The position numbers and the translations under genes were made by a program. The notes under the pieces were generated by a model that did not search any database, had not been told where the DNA came from, and worked only from the letters and a program-made list of their open reading frames with translations. DNA of 64,000 nt from Pseudalkalibacillus sp045920555 (GTDB taxonomy: Bacteria > Bacillota > Bacilli > Bacillales > Fictibacillaceae). Of this stretch, positions 32,995 to 42,608 are shown in pieces. The stretch is taken from the NCBI RefSeq assembly GCF_045920555.1, contig NZ_CP174509.1:4216001-4280000 (forward strand). The letters run 5' to 3'. Every line of letters begins with the position of its first letter. Position 1 is the stretch's first letter.

Positions 32995-33528
32995 TTGGCT
33001 AAAGTTATTGACTGGCTTCATGAGAGGGAGTGTACTGTCTTCCAATGGGTGAACAGCAAATGTCAACAATCAGCCTTAAGCAGGTATTTCATGACCGTGA
33101 CGCATTTAGGAGGGGCGACGGGATCAATTGGCATTTGTATATTGCTATTCGCGTTAGGTTCTGGAGAATTACGTCTTATCGCTTTACAAAGCCTGCTAGC
33201 TCTTGCAATCAGCCATATTCCTGTTCAAATCAGCAAAAAAATATACCCTCGGAAACGCCCTTACATGGTTTTGTCTGATACCATCACCATTTCAAGATTG
33301 TTGAAGGATCATTCGTTTCCATCTGGGCATACCACCGCAACCTTTTCGGTCCTCACACCAATCCTATGTTGGAATCCGATTCTTGCACTTATTTTATTAC
33401 CAATCTCCCTTTCGGTTGCCATCTCAAGAATTTATCTTGGAATGCATTATCCTTCAGATGTAATCGGTGGCATATTAATAGGAGTGGGAACAGGTTGGCT
33501 TCTGTATTCCTTTTCTATTCCATTTTAG
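32995..33528 (+). CDS. PAP2 family phosphatase, undecaprenyl-PP type
   Basis: The 177-residue membrane protein has PAP2 motifs KKIYPRKRP (about 81-89), SFPSGHTTATF (about 110-120) and SRIYLGMHYPSDVIGG (about 147-162). The TTG start at 32995 follows AGGGGAGAG. It is of the BcrC/YodM size class. The next gene, a glycosyltransferase, begins 11 bases after the stop, so the pair likely act together on an envelope lipid. Confidence 0.9.
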   Translation: MAKVIDWLHERECTVFQWVNSKCQQSALSRYFMTVTHLGGATGSIGICILLFALGSGELRLIALQSLLALAISHIPVQISKKIYPRKRPYMVLSDTITISRLLKDHSFPSGHTTATFSVLTPILCWNPILALILLPISLSVAISRIYLGMHYPSDVIGGILIGVGTGWLLYSFSIPF

Positions 33529-33538
33529 GAGGAATGTA

Positions 33539-34696
33539 TTGGTGAATATCGCCCTCTTTTCGGATACTTATCATCCCCAAATCAATGGTGTAGCAAACAC
33601 ACTCCAACAATTGGTCAATTATTGGGAAAAAACCGGAGTGCAGTGTAAAGTCATCGCCCCAATGATGGATCCTGACAACCTCTTTTCGCTTAATACTCAC
33701 CTGCTGCCCAGCATGCGCTTTTTGCTTTATAAGGAATATCGTGTAGCCATACCTTACAACCGCAAGATCACTCAAGAACTTTTGGCTTTTCAGCCAGATT
33801 TGATTCATGTAGCAACTCCGTTTTCCACTGGTTTATACGGATTAAATTTTGGTCGTAAACATGATATTACAATGGTTGCTTCATACCACACGAACTTTGA
33901 TCATTATTTGTCCTATTATCATCTGCAATGGGCTACTGATTGGTGGTGGAAATACTTATCTTGGTTTCATCGTTACTTTGAAAAGACGTATGTACCCTCA
34001 CAAGAAACACTTCATCATCTAAGCTCTAAGGGTTTTGAACGCTTAGGAATTTGGGGGCGAGGAGTAGATACCTCCATTTATCATCCTTACCATAATACAA
34101 GTAGTTTCCGAGTGAAATACAAAATCCCGCATGACAAAATCGTATTAAGCTATATCGGCAGACTCGCACCTGAAAAAGATATCCAAACCTTGATTGAAAT
34201 CATTAGGAAATTCCCTCAAAAGTGGCAAGATAAAGTATGTTGGTTGATTGTAGGAGAAGGACCTAGTGAAGTTGATTTAAAAAGCGCACTGAAAACTTTC
34301 CACAATGTCCTGTTTACAGGGTACTTGCGAAGTAAAGAGCTATCAATGGCATATAGCATTTCAGATTTATTTATATTTCCTTCTCCAACTGAAACATTTG
34401 GAAATGTCGTATTGGAATCGATGGCATGTGCAACACCGGTAATCGGTACGGATAGTGGGGGCATTCGTAATATTGTCATTGATGGCCATAACGGATATCT
34501 TGTCAAACCATATGAACCCCAAGCATTCATAGATAGAATCATTTTCTTCCTGACACACCCTAATCTTTCGGCGCAAATTTCAACAAATGCAAGAGCTTAT
34601 GCAAAAAGCCAATCTTGGGAAGTAATATCCAGTAAGCTTACAAGTGAATATACCGAACTCATAGAAAGTAAGCAAAAGATTCATCCTGCCTCATAA
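33539..34696 (+). CDS. GT4-family glycosyltransferase
   Basis: The 385-residue retaining glycosyltransferase has the N-terminal FSDTYHPQINGVANTL, characteristic of GT4 enzymes that glycosylate diacylglycerol or phosphatidylinositol-type lipids. The donor site shows SYIGRLAPEKD (about 203-213) and the EX7E motif ETFGNVVLESMACATPV (about 282-298). The start is either TTG 33539 or GTG 33542; both follow AGGAGG. It follows the PAP2 gene. A specific acceptor cannot be named. Confidence 0.87.
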   Translation: MVNIALFSDTYHPQINGVANTLQQLVNYWEKTGVQCKVIAPMMDPDNLFSLNTHLLPSMRFLLYKEYRVAIPYNRKITQELLAFQPDLIHVATPFSTGLYGLNFGRKHDITMVASYHTNFDHYLSYYHLQWATDWWWKYLSWFHRYFEKTYVPSQETLHHLSSKGFERLGIWGRGVDTSIYHPYHNTSSFRVKYKIPHDKIVLSYIGRLAPEKDIQTLIEIIRKFPQKWQDKVCWLIVGEGPSEVDLKSALKTFHNVLFTGYLRSKELSMAYSISDLFIFPSPTETFGNVVLESMACATPVIGTDSGGIRNIVIDGHNGYLVKPYEPQAFIDRIIFFLTHPNLSAQISTNARAYAKSQSWEVISSKLTSEYTELIESKQKIHPAS

Positions 34697-34715
34697 ACTC
34701 AAACTTTCCTGAACT

Positions 34716-34756
34716 CAAAAAAACCCTGAGCGGCAAAGTGCCTCTTAGGGTTTAAC
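34716..34756. terminator. Bidirectional terminator between glycosyltransferase and metK
   Basis: AAACCCTGAG pairs with CTCTTAGGGTTT, with A and T runs on both sides. It ends both convergent transcription units. Confidence 0.85.
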
Positions 34757-34759
34757 TTT

Positions 34760-35953
34760 CTATGCGTTGTTTTTAAGTATTTCTGCTTTATCCGTTTGTT
34801 CCCATGGCAATTCGATATCCGTACGACCGAAGTGCCCATAAGCTGCTGTCTGCTTATAGATCGGACGGCGAAGATCCAGCATCTTGATGATTCCTGCCGG
34901 GCGAAGATCGAAGTTGTCTCGAACTAGATCAACTAGCTTCTCTTCAGATACTGTACCAGTACCAAATGTATCAATAGAAATGGATACAGGTTGGGCGACC
35001 CCGATTGCATAGGCGAGTTGAACCTCACACTTTTCCGCTAGTCCAGCTGCTACGATATTTTTCGCCACATAACGCGCTGCATAGGCTGCAGAACGGTCAA
35101 CTTTTGTCGGATCCTTACCTGAGAACGCGCCACCGCCATGACGTGCATAACCACCATACGTATCAACAATGATTTTGCGTCCTGTCAATCCAGCATCCCC
35201 TTGAGGACCACCAATGACAAAACGTCCAGTCGGGTTGATGAAATATTTCGTATTCTCGTCAATCAACTCGACAGGCACAACAGGGTTGATGACATGCTCT
35301 TTCAGGTCACGCTTGATTTGATCAAGAGTAACCTCAGGGTGATGCTGAGTGGAGATGACGATCGTATCCACGTGTACTGGCTTATCATTTTCATCATACT
35401 CAATTGTCACTTGAGTTTTTCCATCTGGTCGTAGATATGGAACAACCTCATTTTTACGAACTTCAGCCAACCGACGACTGAGCTTGTGGGATAATGAAAT
35501 CGGCAGCGGCATCAACTCTTTGGTTTCATTACATGCAAACCCGAACATCAAACCTTGGTCACCAGCACCAATCGCCTCGATTTCTTCTTCTGTCATCAAT
35601 CCTTCTCTTGCTTCAAGGGCCTGGTTGACACCTTGAGCAATATCAGCAGATTGTTCATCAATAGAAGTGAGAACTGCACAAGTTTCATAGTCGAAACCGT
35701 ACTTCGCACGTGTATAACCGATGCCCTTCACCGTTTCACGCACGATTTTCGGTATGTCTACGTAAGTAGAAGTCGTAATTTCCCCTGCAACAAGGACGAG
35801 CCCAGTGTTTACAGAAGTTTCACACGCTACGCGTGCATTTGGATCACTTGCTAAAATTTCGTCTAAAATCGCATCGGAAATCTGATCACAAATCTTGTCC
35901 GGATGACCTTCTGTGACCGATTCTGATGTAAAAAGACGTCTGCTTTTTGCCAT
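34760..35953 (-). CDS. metK: S-adenosylmethionine synthetase
   Basis: The 397-residue enzyme makes S-adenosylmethionine from methionine and ATP. It carries FTSESVTEGHPDKICDQISD near 8-27, GAGDQGLMFG near 126-135 and the P-loop-like GGGAFSGKDPTKVDRSAAY near 273-291. It is homotetrameric by family knowledge. Transcription is under a SAM riboswitch upstream. It is divergent from pckA, as in B. subtilis. Confidence 0.98.
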   Translation of the reverse strand: MAKSRRLFTSESVTEGHPDKICDQISDAILDEILASDPNARVACETSVNTGLVLVAGEITTSTYVDIPKIVRETVKGIGYTRAKYGFDYETCAVLTSIDEQSADIAQGVNQALEAREGLMTEEEIEAIGAGDQGLMFGFACNETKELMPLPISLSHKLSRRLAEVRKNEVVPYLRPDGKTQVTIEYDENDKPVHVDTIVISTQHHPEVTLDQIKRDLKEHVINPVVPVELIDENTKYFINPTGRFVIGGPQGDAGLTGRKIIVDTYGGYARHGGGAFSGKDPTKVDRSAAYAARYVAKNIVAAGLAEKCEVQLAYAIGVAQPVSISIDTFGTGTVSEEKLVDLVRDNFDLRPAGIIKMLDLRRPIYKQTAAYGHFGRTDIELPWEQTDKAEILKNNA

Positions 35954-36119
35954 AACGGAACCTCCTCGACGATCTTCAAAGTATCGCTTTTAATTGATAC
36001 GGTACTCATTTCCTTATGAGAAAGTGCAACAATAGTTTATAACATCTGAAACTGATGCATGAAACATCTTATTTATTCTCAAGCTTTTTTTAAAAAAAAG
36101 GATGGATTCTCCTATTGAA

Positions 36120-36285
36120 CGAAAAAAAACCTTTCCTGTTCAGAGGAAAGGTGGATCGTTGTATACCTTTCACCCTCTTATTTTTCAGGTTAGCACCTTT
36201 TCACCTTAAGTTAAGGTGTCGGTTGCTGGGTTTCATTGGGCCTGTCCCTCCACCTACTCGGAATAAGAGTAGCCGTTCTCGCAAT
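36120..36285 (-). ncRNA. SAM-I riboswitch (S box) of metK
   Basis: On the minus strand the aptamer reads CTCTTATTCCGAGTAGG then TGGAGGGACAGGCCC, ATGAAACCCAGCAACC, AAGGTGCTAACCTG and AATAAGAGGGTG, all S-box consensus blocks in order. The terminator ACCTTTCCTCTGAACAGGAA with a T run follows at about 36121-36155. SAM binding would permit the terminator and lower metK expression. Confidence 0.95.
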
Positions 36286-36467
36286 ATCATAACGCAGTAC
36301 CTATATTATGTCAACGAAATTCAAAAGCCAAATGATGGGCTTTCAACCAAAAACACTTTCAGGTTCCGATTTAAATAACTACTCTAAAAAAGCTGAAAAT
36401 TCCAATATTGGTTCCATGGCCTATTTATATCCTAATTAAGGTTTAACATGTCACAAAAACGGAAAAA

Positions 36468-36500
36468 TAGTATACATTATTAAAATAAATATGTTATACT
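36468..36500 (+). promoter_or_regulatory. pckA promoter with CcpN-like operator
   Basis: TATGTTATACT at 36490-36500 fits the CcpN consensus TRTGHYATAYW as I remember it and holds the -10 sequence TATACT. An inverted partial copy TAGTATACATTAT lies at 36468-36480, making a rough palindrome. CcpN represses pckA and gapB in B. subtilis during growth on sugar. Operator identity is inferred from the match and the gene. Confidence 0.6.
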
Positions 36501-36556
36501 AATTCCCAGTTAAGCAAGTATTGGTTTAAACTTTATGTGAAAAAGGATGGGTTTAT

Positions 36557-38140
36557 ATGAATACAGCACAATTTACCTCTCTAACAGATGAGTTATTAAG
36601 TAAAGCATCTACAAACAAAAATTTATCGACTCCAAGATTAGTAGAAAGAGCAATCGCCAGAAGCGAGGGTGTACTTACATCGACAGGTGCTCTGCAAGTT
36701 GAAACCGGTAAATATACAGGGCGTTCTCCTAAAGATAAGTTCATTGTCATGGAGTCATCTGTAAAAGATAAAATTGATTGGGGATCCGTGAACCAACCGA
36801 TTGATGAAGAAAAATTCAATAACCTATATAAGAAAGTAATCGAATACTTAACCAACAAAGACGAAACATTCGTATTTCAAGGATTTGCTGGTGCCGATAA
36901 AGCATTCCAGCTCCCTCTTCAAGTCATCAATGAATACGCATGGCATAATTTATTTGCCCGCCAACTTTTCATCCGACCGAATGAAAGCGATTTAAATAGC
37001 TTCACACCGGAGTTCCAGGTTATTTCAGCACCTGGGTTCAATGCTGATCCAGAAGTAGATGGCACAAATTCCGAAACATTCATTATCATATCATTTGAAA
37101 AGCGTATTGTGCTGATCGGAGGTACTGAGTACGCCGGTGAAATTAAAAAATCCATCTTTTCAGTGATGAACTACATGCTTCCTGAAAAAGATATCCTTTC
37201 TATGCACTGTTCAGCAAACGTTGGCGTAGAAGGTGATGTCGCATTATTCTTCGGTCTGAGCGGAACTGGAAAGACGACTTTATCCGCTGATCCTAACCGC
37301 CGTCTCATCGGTGACGATGAACATGGTTGGGCGAACAATGGAATTTTCAATATTGAGGGAGGCTGCTACGCAAAGTGTGTGAACCTCTCCCAGGAAAAAG
37401 AGCCACAAATCTGGAATGCGATCCGTTTCGGGACAGTACTTGAAAATGTTGTCTCTGATGAGGATTCACGAATGGTCGATTACAACAACACGTCATTGAC
37501 TGAAAATACACGAGCAGCTTATCCGATTGACGCAATTCCGAATATCATCACTCCGAGTGTTGCCGGGAATCCGAACACGATCATTTTCTTGACAGCAGAT
37601 GCTTTCGGCGTATTGCCCCCAATCAGTAAACTTACAAAAGAACAAGCGATGTACCATTTCTTATCAGGATATACGAGTAAACTAGCAGGGACAGAACGCG
37701 GCGTCACATCGCCACAAGCGACATTCTCGACATGCTTTGGCTCCCCATTCCTGCCATTGCATGCTGAAAGATATGCAAAAATGCTTGGCGAAAAGATCGC
37801 TCAACATGATGTTGATGTGTACTTGGTCAACACAGGCTGGTCCGGCGGTGAATACGGTGTAGGGAAGAGAATGGATCTGACTCATACAAGGGCAATGGTC
37901 CAAGCAGCTTTAGAAGGCGAATTGCGTTCAGCAGATACGGTGACTGACCCTGTCTTCGGACTTCACATCCCGACAAGCTGTCCTGGAGTACCAGGGGAAA
38001 TATTGCAACCAAAGAAAACATGGGATAATCCAGAAGCATATGATCAAAAAGCTAAAGAACTTGCAATGAAGTTCAAAGAGAATTTCACTAAGTTTGAAAA
38101 TGCAACCGAAGAAATCAAAGCTGCGGGACCAACCGTATAA
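36557..38140 (+). CDS. pckA: Phosphoenolpyruvate carboxykinase (ATP)
   Basis: The 527-residue gluconeogenic enzyme converts oxaloacetate and ATP to phosphoenolpyruvate. It holds the kinase-1a P-loop GLSGTGKTTLSADPNRRLIG at about 233-252, the substrate lysine block GTEYAGEIKKSIF near 192-204, and DDEHGW after the P-loop. ATG 36557 follows AAAAAGGATGG. It is divergent from metK. Control by CcpN is suggested by the promoter sequence. Confidence 0.97.
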   Translation: MNTAQFTSLTDELLSKASTNKNLSTPRLVERAIARSEGVLTSTGALQVETGKYTGRSPKDKFIVMESSVKDKIDWGSVNQPIDEEKFNNLYKKVIEYLTNKDETFVFQGFAGADKAFQLPLQVINEYAWHNLFARQLFIRPNESDLNSFTPEFQVISAPGFNADPEVDGTNSETFIIISFEKRIVLIGGTEYAGEIKKSIFSVMNYMLPEKDILSMHCSANVGVEGDVALFFGLSGTGKTTLSADPNRRLIGDDEHGWANNGIFNIEGGCYAKCVNLSQEKEPQIWNAIRFGTVLENVVSDEDSRMVDYNNTSLTENTRAAYPIDAIPNIITPSVAGNPNTIIFLTADAFGVLPPISKLTKEQAMYHFLSGYTSKLAGTERGVTSPQATFSTCFGSPFLPLHAERYAKMLGEKIAQHDVDVYLVNTGWSGGEYGVGKRMDLTHTRAMVQAALEGELRSADTVTDPVFGLHIPTSCPGVPGEILQPKKTWDNPEAYDQKAKELAMKFKENFTKFENATEEIKAAGPTV

Positions 38141-38151
38141 TAAACCATACT

Positions 38152-38182
38152 GGAGTGCCCCTTTGAAGGGCACTTCTTTTTT
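38152..38182 (+). terminator. Terminator after pckA
   Basis: GTGCCC (38155-38160) pairs with GGGCAC (38168-38173), followed by a T-rich run. It begins 15 bases after the stop. Confidence 0.88.
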
Positions 38183-38473
38183 GTTTGTAGGGGTGGAGGT
38201 TGTTATACAGGGCCATACTCAAGCACTGTAATATCGTATTTGTTGGTTAGCAAGACATTGGTGGACACAGGAGACCTTATTTGTTTAAAAACAAAACACC
38301 AAAGCCCTTATTTACTGAAAACGATGTAAATCAGCTTTGTTTTACCTAAATAACGGATTAGATGTCCGCTAATTATTAGAAAAAACCTTTTCTGTCACAG
38401 ATAAAGGAACAGTTGTCCACTAAAAAACGGCCGACGTCATGGTAAATGGGTCATTCATACCCCCAAATATCAT
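38183..38473. other. Intergenic region holding a dispersed repeat
   Basis: The stretch between pckA and ytmA is largely a copy of the GCGGACATCAGAGACC repeat. No gene is visible. Confidence 0.7.
38261..38422 (+). repeat. GCGGACATCAGAGACC family repeat, copy 3 (about 160 bp)
   Basis: It begins GTGGACACAGGAGACCTTAT, holds ATAACGGATTAGATGTCCGC and ends GAACAGTTGTCCACTAA. The same order of blocks is seen in copy 1, with an extra central palindrome-rich segment (AAAGCCCTT...AAACGATGTAAATCAGCTTTG). It is the longest copy. Confidence 0.72.
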
Positions 38474-39259
38474 TTATTGTCTTTTCATCCATTCGAGAAG
38501 ATCATGGGTCACTTTACGCTTCTTTGCGGGAGCAAAGTGGTGATCGTCTTCAAAATACCAGGTTTCATAGGATTTTGTATGTCGGATCAGTTCTTTTTCC
38601 AGAAGATATGCATGTTCAATTGAGACGTTTTTATCATAAACGCCATGAATGATCAAAATAGGTGCAACAATGTCACCGACGATAGAAAGCGGGGTCCTCT
38701 TTTCATATCGTTCAGGATATTTATAAACTGAGCCTCCGATGGCCCGTTTCAGCATTTTACGAAGACTTCTCCTCTCCTCATACGTCAGTTTCATATCCGT
38801 CACACCACCCCATACGACAACCGTTTTGACCAGCTCAGGATGATAAGCGGCAGTGAACAAGGCCATCGCTCCTCCTCTGGAAAAGCCGAATAGATGGAGC
38901 GATCCGGCATCCGTTGAAGGAAGGGTCTCCAATACTTTCAACGCTTCAAAAGCGTCGTACCGATCATCTCCACAAAAGTCCTCTTTTCCTTCCCCACCTT
39001 CATTCCCTCTGTAAAAAGGGGCGAAAACGACAAAACCTCGATAGGCAAATTGAATGATTCGTGCGATTCTAACTTTCCCGACTTGTTTGATGCCCCCACG
39101 TAAATATAAGATACCCGGCAGCGCCTTATCGACTTTCGGTTCCACCAACAATCCCTTGATTTGTAAACCTTGACTCCAGTAAGTCACAACAGACAACTTG
39201 ATATTTGGATTTGGTGATGGGAACCGCTGAATTTTTTCAATTCGGTTTGAATGATTCAT
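38474..39259 (-). CDS. ytmA: YtmA alpha/beta hydrolase, S9-like
   Basis: The 261-residue hydrolase matches the S9-like prolyl oligopeptidase fold of YtmA. LYLRGGIKQVGKVR is near 50-63, the nucleophile elbow is LFGFSRGGAMALF at about 124-136, the Asp is in IIHGVYDKNV and the His in FEDDHHFAP near 240. The start at 39259 follows AGAGGTGAC; a frame up to 39301 has no ribosome site. It is divergent from ytlA, as in B. subtilis. Its substrate is unknown. Confidence 0.87.
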   Translation of the reverse strand: MNHSNRIEKIQRFPSPNPNIKLSVVTYWSQGLQIKGLLVEPKVDKALPGILYLRGGIKQVGKVRIARIIQFAYRGFVVFAPFYRGNEGGEGKEDFCGDDRYDAFEALKVLETLPSTDAGSLHLFGFSRGGAMALFTAAYHPELVKTVVVWGGVTDMKLTYEERRSLRKMLKRAIGGSVYKYPERYEKRTPLSIVGDIVAPILIIHGVYDKNVSIEHAYLLEKELIRHTKSYETWYFEDDHHFAPAKKRKVTHDLLEWMKRQ

Positions 39260-39346
39260 ATTGTCACCTCTATACAAAATTGGGCGAACACAAATTGCCA
39301 ATTCCCTTCATACACTATTGCATCTAAGTCTGTGGAGGGGATACAA

Positions 39347-40351
39347 ATGCTTAAAGGGATCAAACGACATATCATAGGAGCTGCTTCTGTACTCTTTGCT
39401 TTCAGCCTGGTTACTGCTGGCTGTTCCGACGGGTCAACCAATGATAAAGTACGAGTCGCTGAAGTTACACGCTCGATTTTTTATGCTCCGCAATATGTTG
39501 CCATAGAAAAAGGATATTTTGAAGAAGAAGGGATTGATATTGAACTTACCACAACTTGGGGCGGAGATAAAACGATGACAACTCTCTTGTCTGACGGAGC
39601 TGATGTCGCCCTGGTCGGTTCAGAAACATCGATTTACGTATATGCACAAGGGACAACGGATCCAGTCATCAATTTTGCACAATTGACGCAAACAGATGGG
39701 ACGTTCCTTGTAGCCCGTGAAAAACCTGATACCTTTAATTGGGATCAGCTGAAGGGCAGCACATTCCTCGGGCAACGAAAAGGCGGAATGCCACAGATGG
39801 CTGGGGAATTTGGATTAAAAAAACACGGAATCGATCCTCATAAGGATATGAATCTAATTCAGAATGTGGATTTTGGTAACATTCCAAACGCCTTCGCCTC
39901 TGGTACTGGGGATTATGTACAATTATTCGAACCTACTGCCAGCTTGTTCGAAAAAGAAGGAATCGGTTATGTCATAGCCTCTTTCGGTAAGGAATCTGGT
40001 AAACTCCCTTACACAACTTTCATGTCAAAAGAAAGCTACATCAAAAACAACAAAGATGTTATGGAGAGATTCACGAAAGCTTTATACAAAGCACAGCAAT
40101 GGGTCGACAGCCATAGTGCAAAGGATATCGCCTCTGTAATCGAACCATACTTCGAAGACACACCGATCGATCTGATTGAATCATCAACAGAACGATACAA
40201 AGAACAACATAGTTTCGCCACGAACCCAATCCTTGATGTGGAGGAGTGGAACAACTTGCAAAATATCATGGATGAAGCAGGCGAGCTTCCTAAACAAGTC
40301 GATCATGGCATCTTGGTCAACACAGAAATTGCCGAAAGTGTAGCAAAATAA
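39347..40351 (+). CDS. ytlA: ABC transporter substrate-binding lipoprotein YtlA
   Basis: The 334-residue lipoprotein has a signal peptide with lipobox VTAGCSDGS (Cys at about 26) and belongs to the NMT1/THI5-like (SsuA/TauA-like) binding proteins. Blocks such as RSIFYAPQYVAIEKGYFEEE (about 39-58) and ALVGSETSIYVYAQG are typical. The start at 39347 follows GGAGGGG. The ytlC ATPase and ytlD permease follow. The ligand is unknown. Confidence 0.9.
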   Translation: MLKGIKRHIIGAASVLFAFSLVTAGCSDGSTNDKVRVAEVTRSIFYAPQYVAIEKGYFEEEGIDIELTTTWGGDKTMTTLLSDGADVALVGSETSIYVYAQGTTDPVINFAQLTQTDGTFLVAREKPDTFNWDQLKGSTFLGQRKGGMPQMAGEFGLKKHGIDPHKDMNLIQNVDFGNIPNAFASGTGDYVQLFEPTASLFEKEGIGYVIASFGKESGKLPYTTFMSKESYIKNNKDVMERFTKALYKAQQWVDSHSAKDIASVIEPYFEDTPIDLIESSTERYKEQHSFATNPILDVEEWNNLQNIMDEAGELPKQVDHGILVNTEIAESVAK

Positions 40352-40366
40352 CGGGAGGAGATTGGT

Positions 40367-41140
40367 TTGGCGTTTCTATCAGTAAATCAACTCACCCACG
40401 CTTACTTTTCGACAGACTCCGTAACAACGGCGTTACAAGATATCTCCATTGAAGTCCAGGAAGGTGAATTCGTCTCCTTCCTTGGACCAAGCGGCTGTGG
40501 AAAAACGACCCTTTTATCATTAGTTGCTGGTCTGTTCCAACCAGTCATTGGAACGATCCGTATACGGAATGAACCAGTCAAACATGCTCATGAGCAAATC
40601 GGATACATGTTCCAGCAAGATTATTTACTACCATGGAAAACGATTGAGGAAAATATTCTTCTCGGATTGAAAATCCAAGGCAACATGAATGATATGAGCA
40701 GGGCTATTACATTCGAATTGCTGAATCATATGAATCTAGGGGATACAAAGAAAAAATATCCACACGAGCTATCTGGCGGAATGAGGCAGCGTATTGCCCT
40801 GGTAAGGACGCTAGCGACCAATCCGCAGCTTCTATTGCTGGATGAACCCTTCTCAGCACTAGACTACCAGACGAAACTAAAGCTTGAAAATCTCGTATTC
40901 ACGACTTTAAAAGAGCACAAAAAAACAGCCTTACTTGTAACACATGATATTGGAGAGGCAATCGCTATGTCTGATCGTGTTATTGTCTTTTCAGCAAACC
41001 CTGGTAGGATCAAGTCGGAATATACTATACCGGAGCATTTAGCTAAGATGGAGCCTTTTGACGTAAGAAATCATGAGGATTTTAAAGACATCTTCCAGAT
41101 GATCTGGGAGGAGTTGAATGAGCTTGAAGACGAACATTGA
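40367..41140 (+). CDS. ytlC: ABC transporter ATP-binding protein YtlC
   Basis: The 257-residue ATPase of the nitrate/sulfonate/taurine type has Walker A GPSGCGKTT at about 38-46, the signature LSGGMRQR near 138-145 and Walker B LLLLDEPFSALDYQ at about 157-170. The TTG start at 40367 follows GGGAGGAG. It overlaps ytlD by 23 bases. It drives uptake with ytlA and ytlD. Confidence 0.93.
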   Translation: MAFLSVNQLTHAYFSTDSVTTALQDISIEVQEGEFVSFLGPSGCGKTTLLSLVAGLFQPVIGTIRIRNEPVKHAHEQIGYMFQQDYLLPWKTIEENILLGLKIQGNMNDMSRAITFELLNHMNLGDTKKKYPHELSGGMRQRIALVRTLATNPQLLLLDEPFSALDYQTKLKLENLVFTTLKEHKKTALLVTHDIGEAIAMSDRVIVFSANPGRIKSEYTIPEHLAKMEPFDVRNHEDFKDIFQMIWEELNELEDEH

Positions 41141-41927
41141 CTTGGCATATGAAAGGTTTAAGCAACGTGAACGCAAAACAAAAAAACAGGTGTTCATCAC
41201 ACAGCTGTTCGTGTTGTTCACCTTCCTCGGCCTTTGGGAAATCGCCTCGAATAAAACGTGGATCGACCCATTATTATTCAGTTCACCAAGCAAAATTTCA
41301 AACCTTTTTTATATCAAAATCATGGATGGGAGCTTGATGATACACAGCGTGGTAACGTTCGGTGAAACCATAGCCAGTTTCGTCATTGCCACGATTCTCG
41401 GAACAGCTGTTGCTGCTATTCTTTGGTGGATCCCATTTATTTCAAAAGTATCAGATCCTTATCTCGTCGTTCTTAACGCCATGCCGAAAGTTGCGCTGGG
41501 TCCTATTCTTATCGTCGCACTTGGTCCAGGATATCTATCCATCATCGCGATGGGTGTTCTGATCTCTTTCATCATAACGACTTTAGTTGTTTACACAGCT
41601 TTCCATGAAACGGATGATAATTATATCAAGGTCATCCAAACCTTCGGCGGGAATAAGAAACAGGTTTTTAACGAGGTCATATTCCCGTCGGCTATCCCAA
41701 CGATCATTTCAACTTTGAAAGTGAATGTGGGTTTATCATGGGTAGGTGTCATCGTTGGTGAATTCCTTGTTTCCAAACAAGGTTTAGGTTATCTGATCAT
41801 ATATGGATTCCAGGTATTCAACTTCACGCTTGTTTTGCTCAGCCTACTCATCATCGCCGTGATGGCAACCATCATGTACACTGGGGTCGGCATGCTTGAA
41901 AACCTTCTTCGTAGGCGTCAGAGCTGA
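41118..41927 (+). CDS. ytlD: ABC transporter permease YtlD
   Basis: The 269-residue permease of the BPD_transp_1 family has about six helices. The EAA-type loop is NEVIFPSAIPTIISTLKVNVG (split at about 191-211). The start lies within ytlC (GGAGTTG spaced before ATG 41118), indicating translational coupling. It ends in convergence with ytkD, overlapping by ten bases. Confidence 0.92.
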   Translation: MSLKTNIDLAYERFKQRERKTKKQVFITQLFVLFTFLGLWEIASNKTWIDPLLFSSPSKISNLFYIKIMDGSLMIHSVVTFGETIASFVIATILGTAVAAILWWIPFISKVSDPYLVVLNAMPKVALGPILIVALGPGYLSIIAMGVLISFIITTLVVYTAFHETDDNYIKVIQTFGGNKKQVFNEVIFPSAIPTIISTLKVNVGLSWVGVIVGEFLVSKQGLGYLIIYGFQVFNFTLVLLSLLIIAVMATIMYTGVGMLENLLRRRQS

Positions 41928-42403
41928 AGAATTTTGTTTTTGAAAATGTATTCCATACTGCGTGCAAGTACTCCGTCTTTCATCATGAAACTAAATTTAT
42001 CATTGTCTTTTAACGATTCAGGAAGGTGTTTCATAAGGATGGGTCCATTAGTTTCAAAATAATGGGCCTTTAATTTTATTTTATCGATGGTTGCAAAGTA
42101 AACGTTCTTGATGATGGTACCGCCTTTCCCTTTAACACGATATTGACCAAGGTAAGTCAATGCATCAACTGTGGCCCCAGTCTCTTCAAAGACTTCCCGG
42201 ACAGCGGCTTTTTCAGCGGATTCTCCCTTTTCTACTTTGCCACCTGGGAATTCAATACCCCGTCGCGGATGTTCAGTCAAAAGCCATTGACCCTTGAATC
42301 TGCAAATAACCCATACATGTTTAGGTGTTAATGAATATGGATGATTCGTGAAGGATAGTTCCACTGTATTTTTATAAAAATCTTCAAAAGTATAGTCACT
42401 CAT
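41918..42403 (-). CDS. ytkD: NUDIX nucleotide diphosphatase YtkD
   Basis: The 161-residue NUDIX enzyme has the box FPGGKVEKGESAE...REVFEETG, with the catalytic REVFEE near 81. In B. subtilis YtkD hydrolyses 8-oxo-dGTP and acts in RNA cap removal or mutation avoidance. The start is ATG 42403 after TTGGAG; another ATG lies six bases upstream. It is convergent with ytlD and shares the B. subtilis neighbourhood. Confidence 0.9.
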   Translation of the reverse strand: MSDYTFEDFYKNTVELSFTNHPYSLTPKHVWVICRFKGQWLLTEHPRRGIEFPGGKVEKGESAEKAAVREVFEETGATVDALTYLGQYRVKGKGGTIIKNVYFATIDKIKLKAHYFETNGPILMKHLPESLKDNDKFSFMMKDGVLARSMEYIFKNKILQL

Positions 42404-42608
42404 TGTCAAAACTCCAATTTATTCTTAGCCATCGACTTTGCCCTTATTAAGGATTTATCCAATCCTTATGTAAGTCGTATGATTATTCTACCGTATCTTG
42501 GACAAAAAAACATTCATCTTAATTATCAATTACGAAACAAAAGACTGATCTTATGAAGGAGTAGACTTTCTCCTCCTAGATCAGCCCTTGATGAGTTGGT
42601 TATCCACA

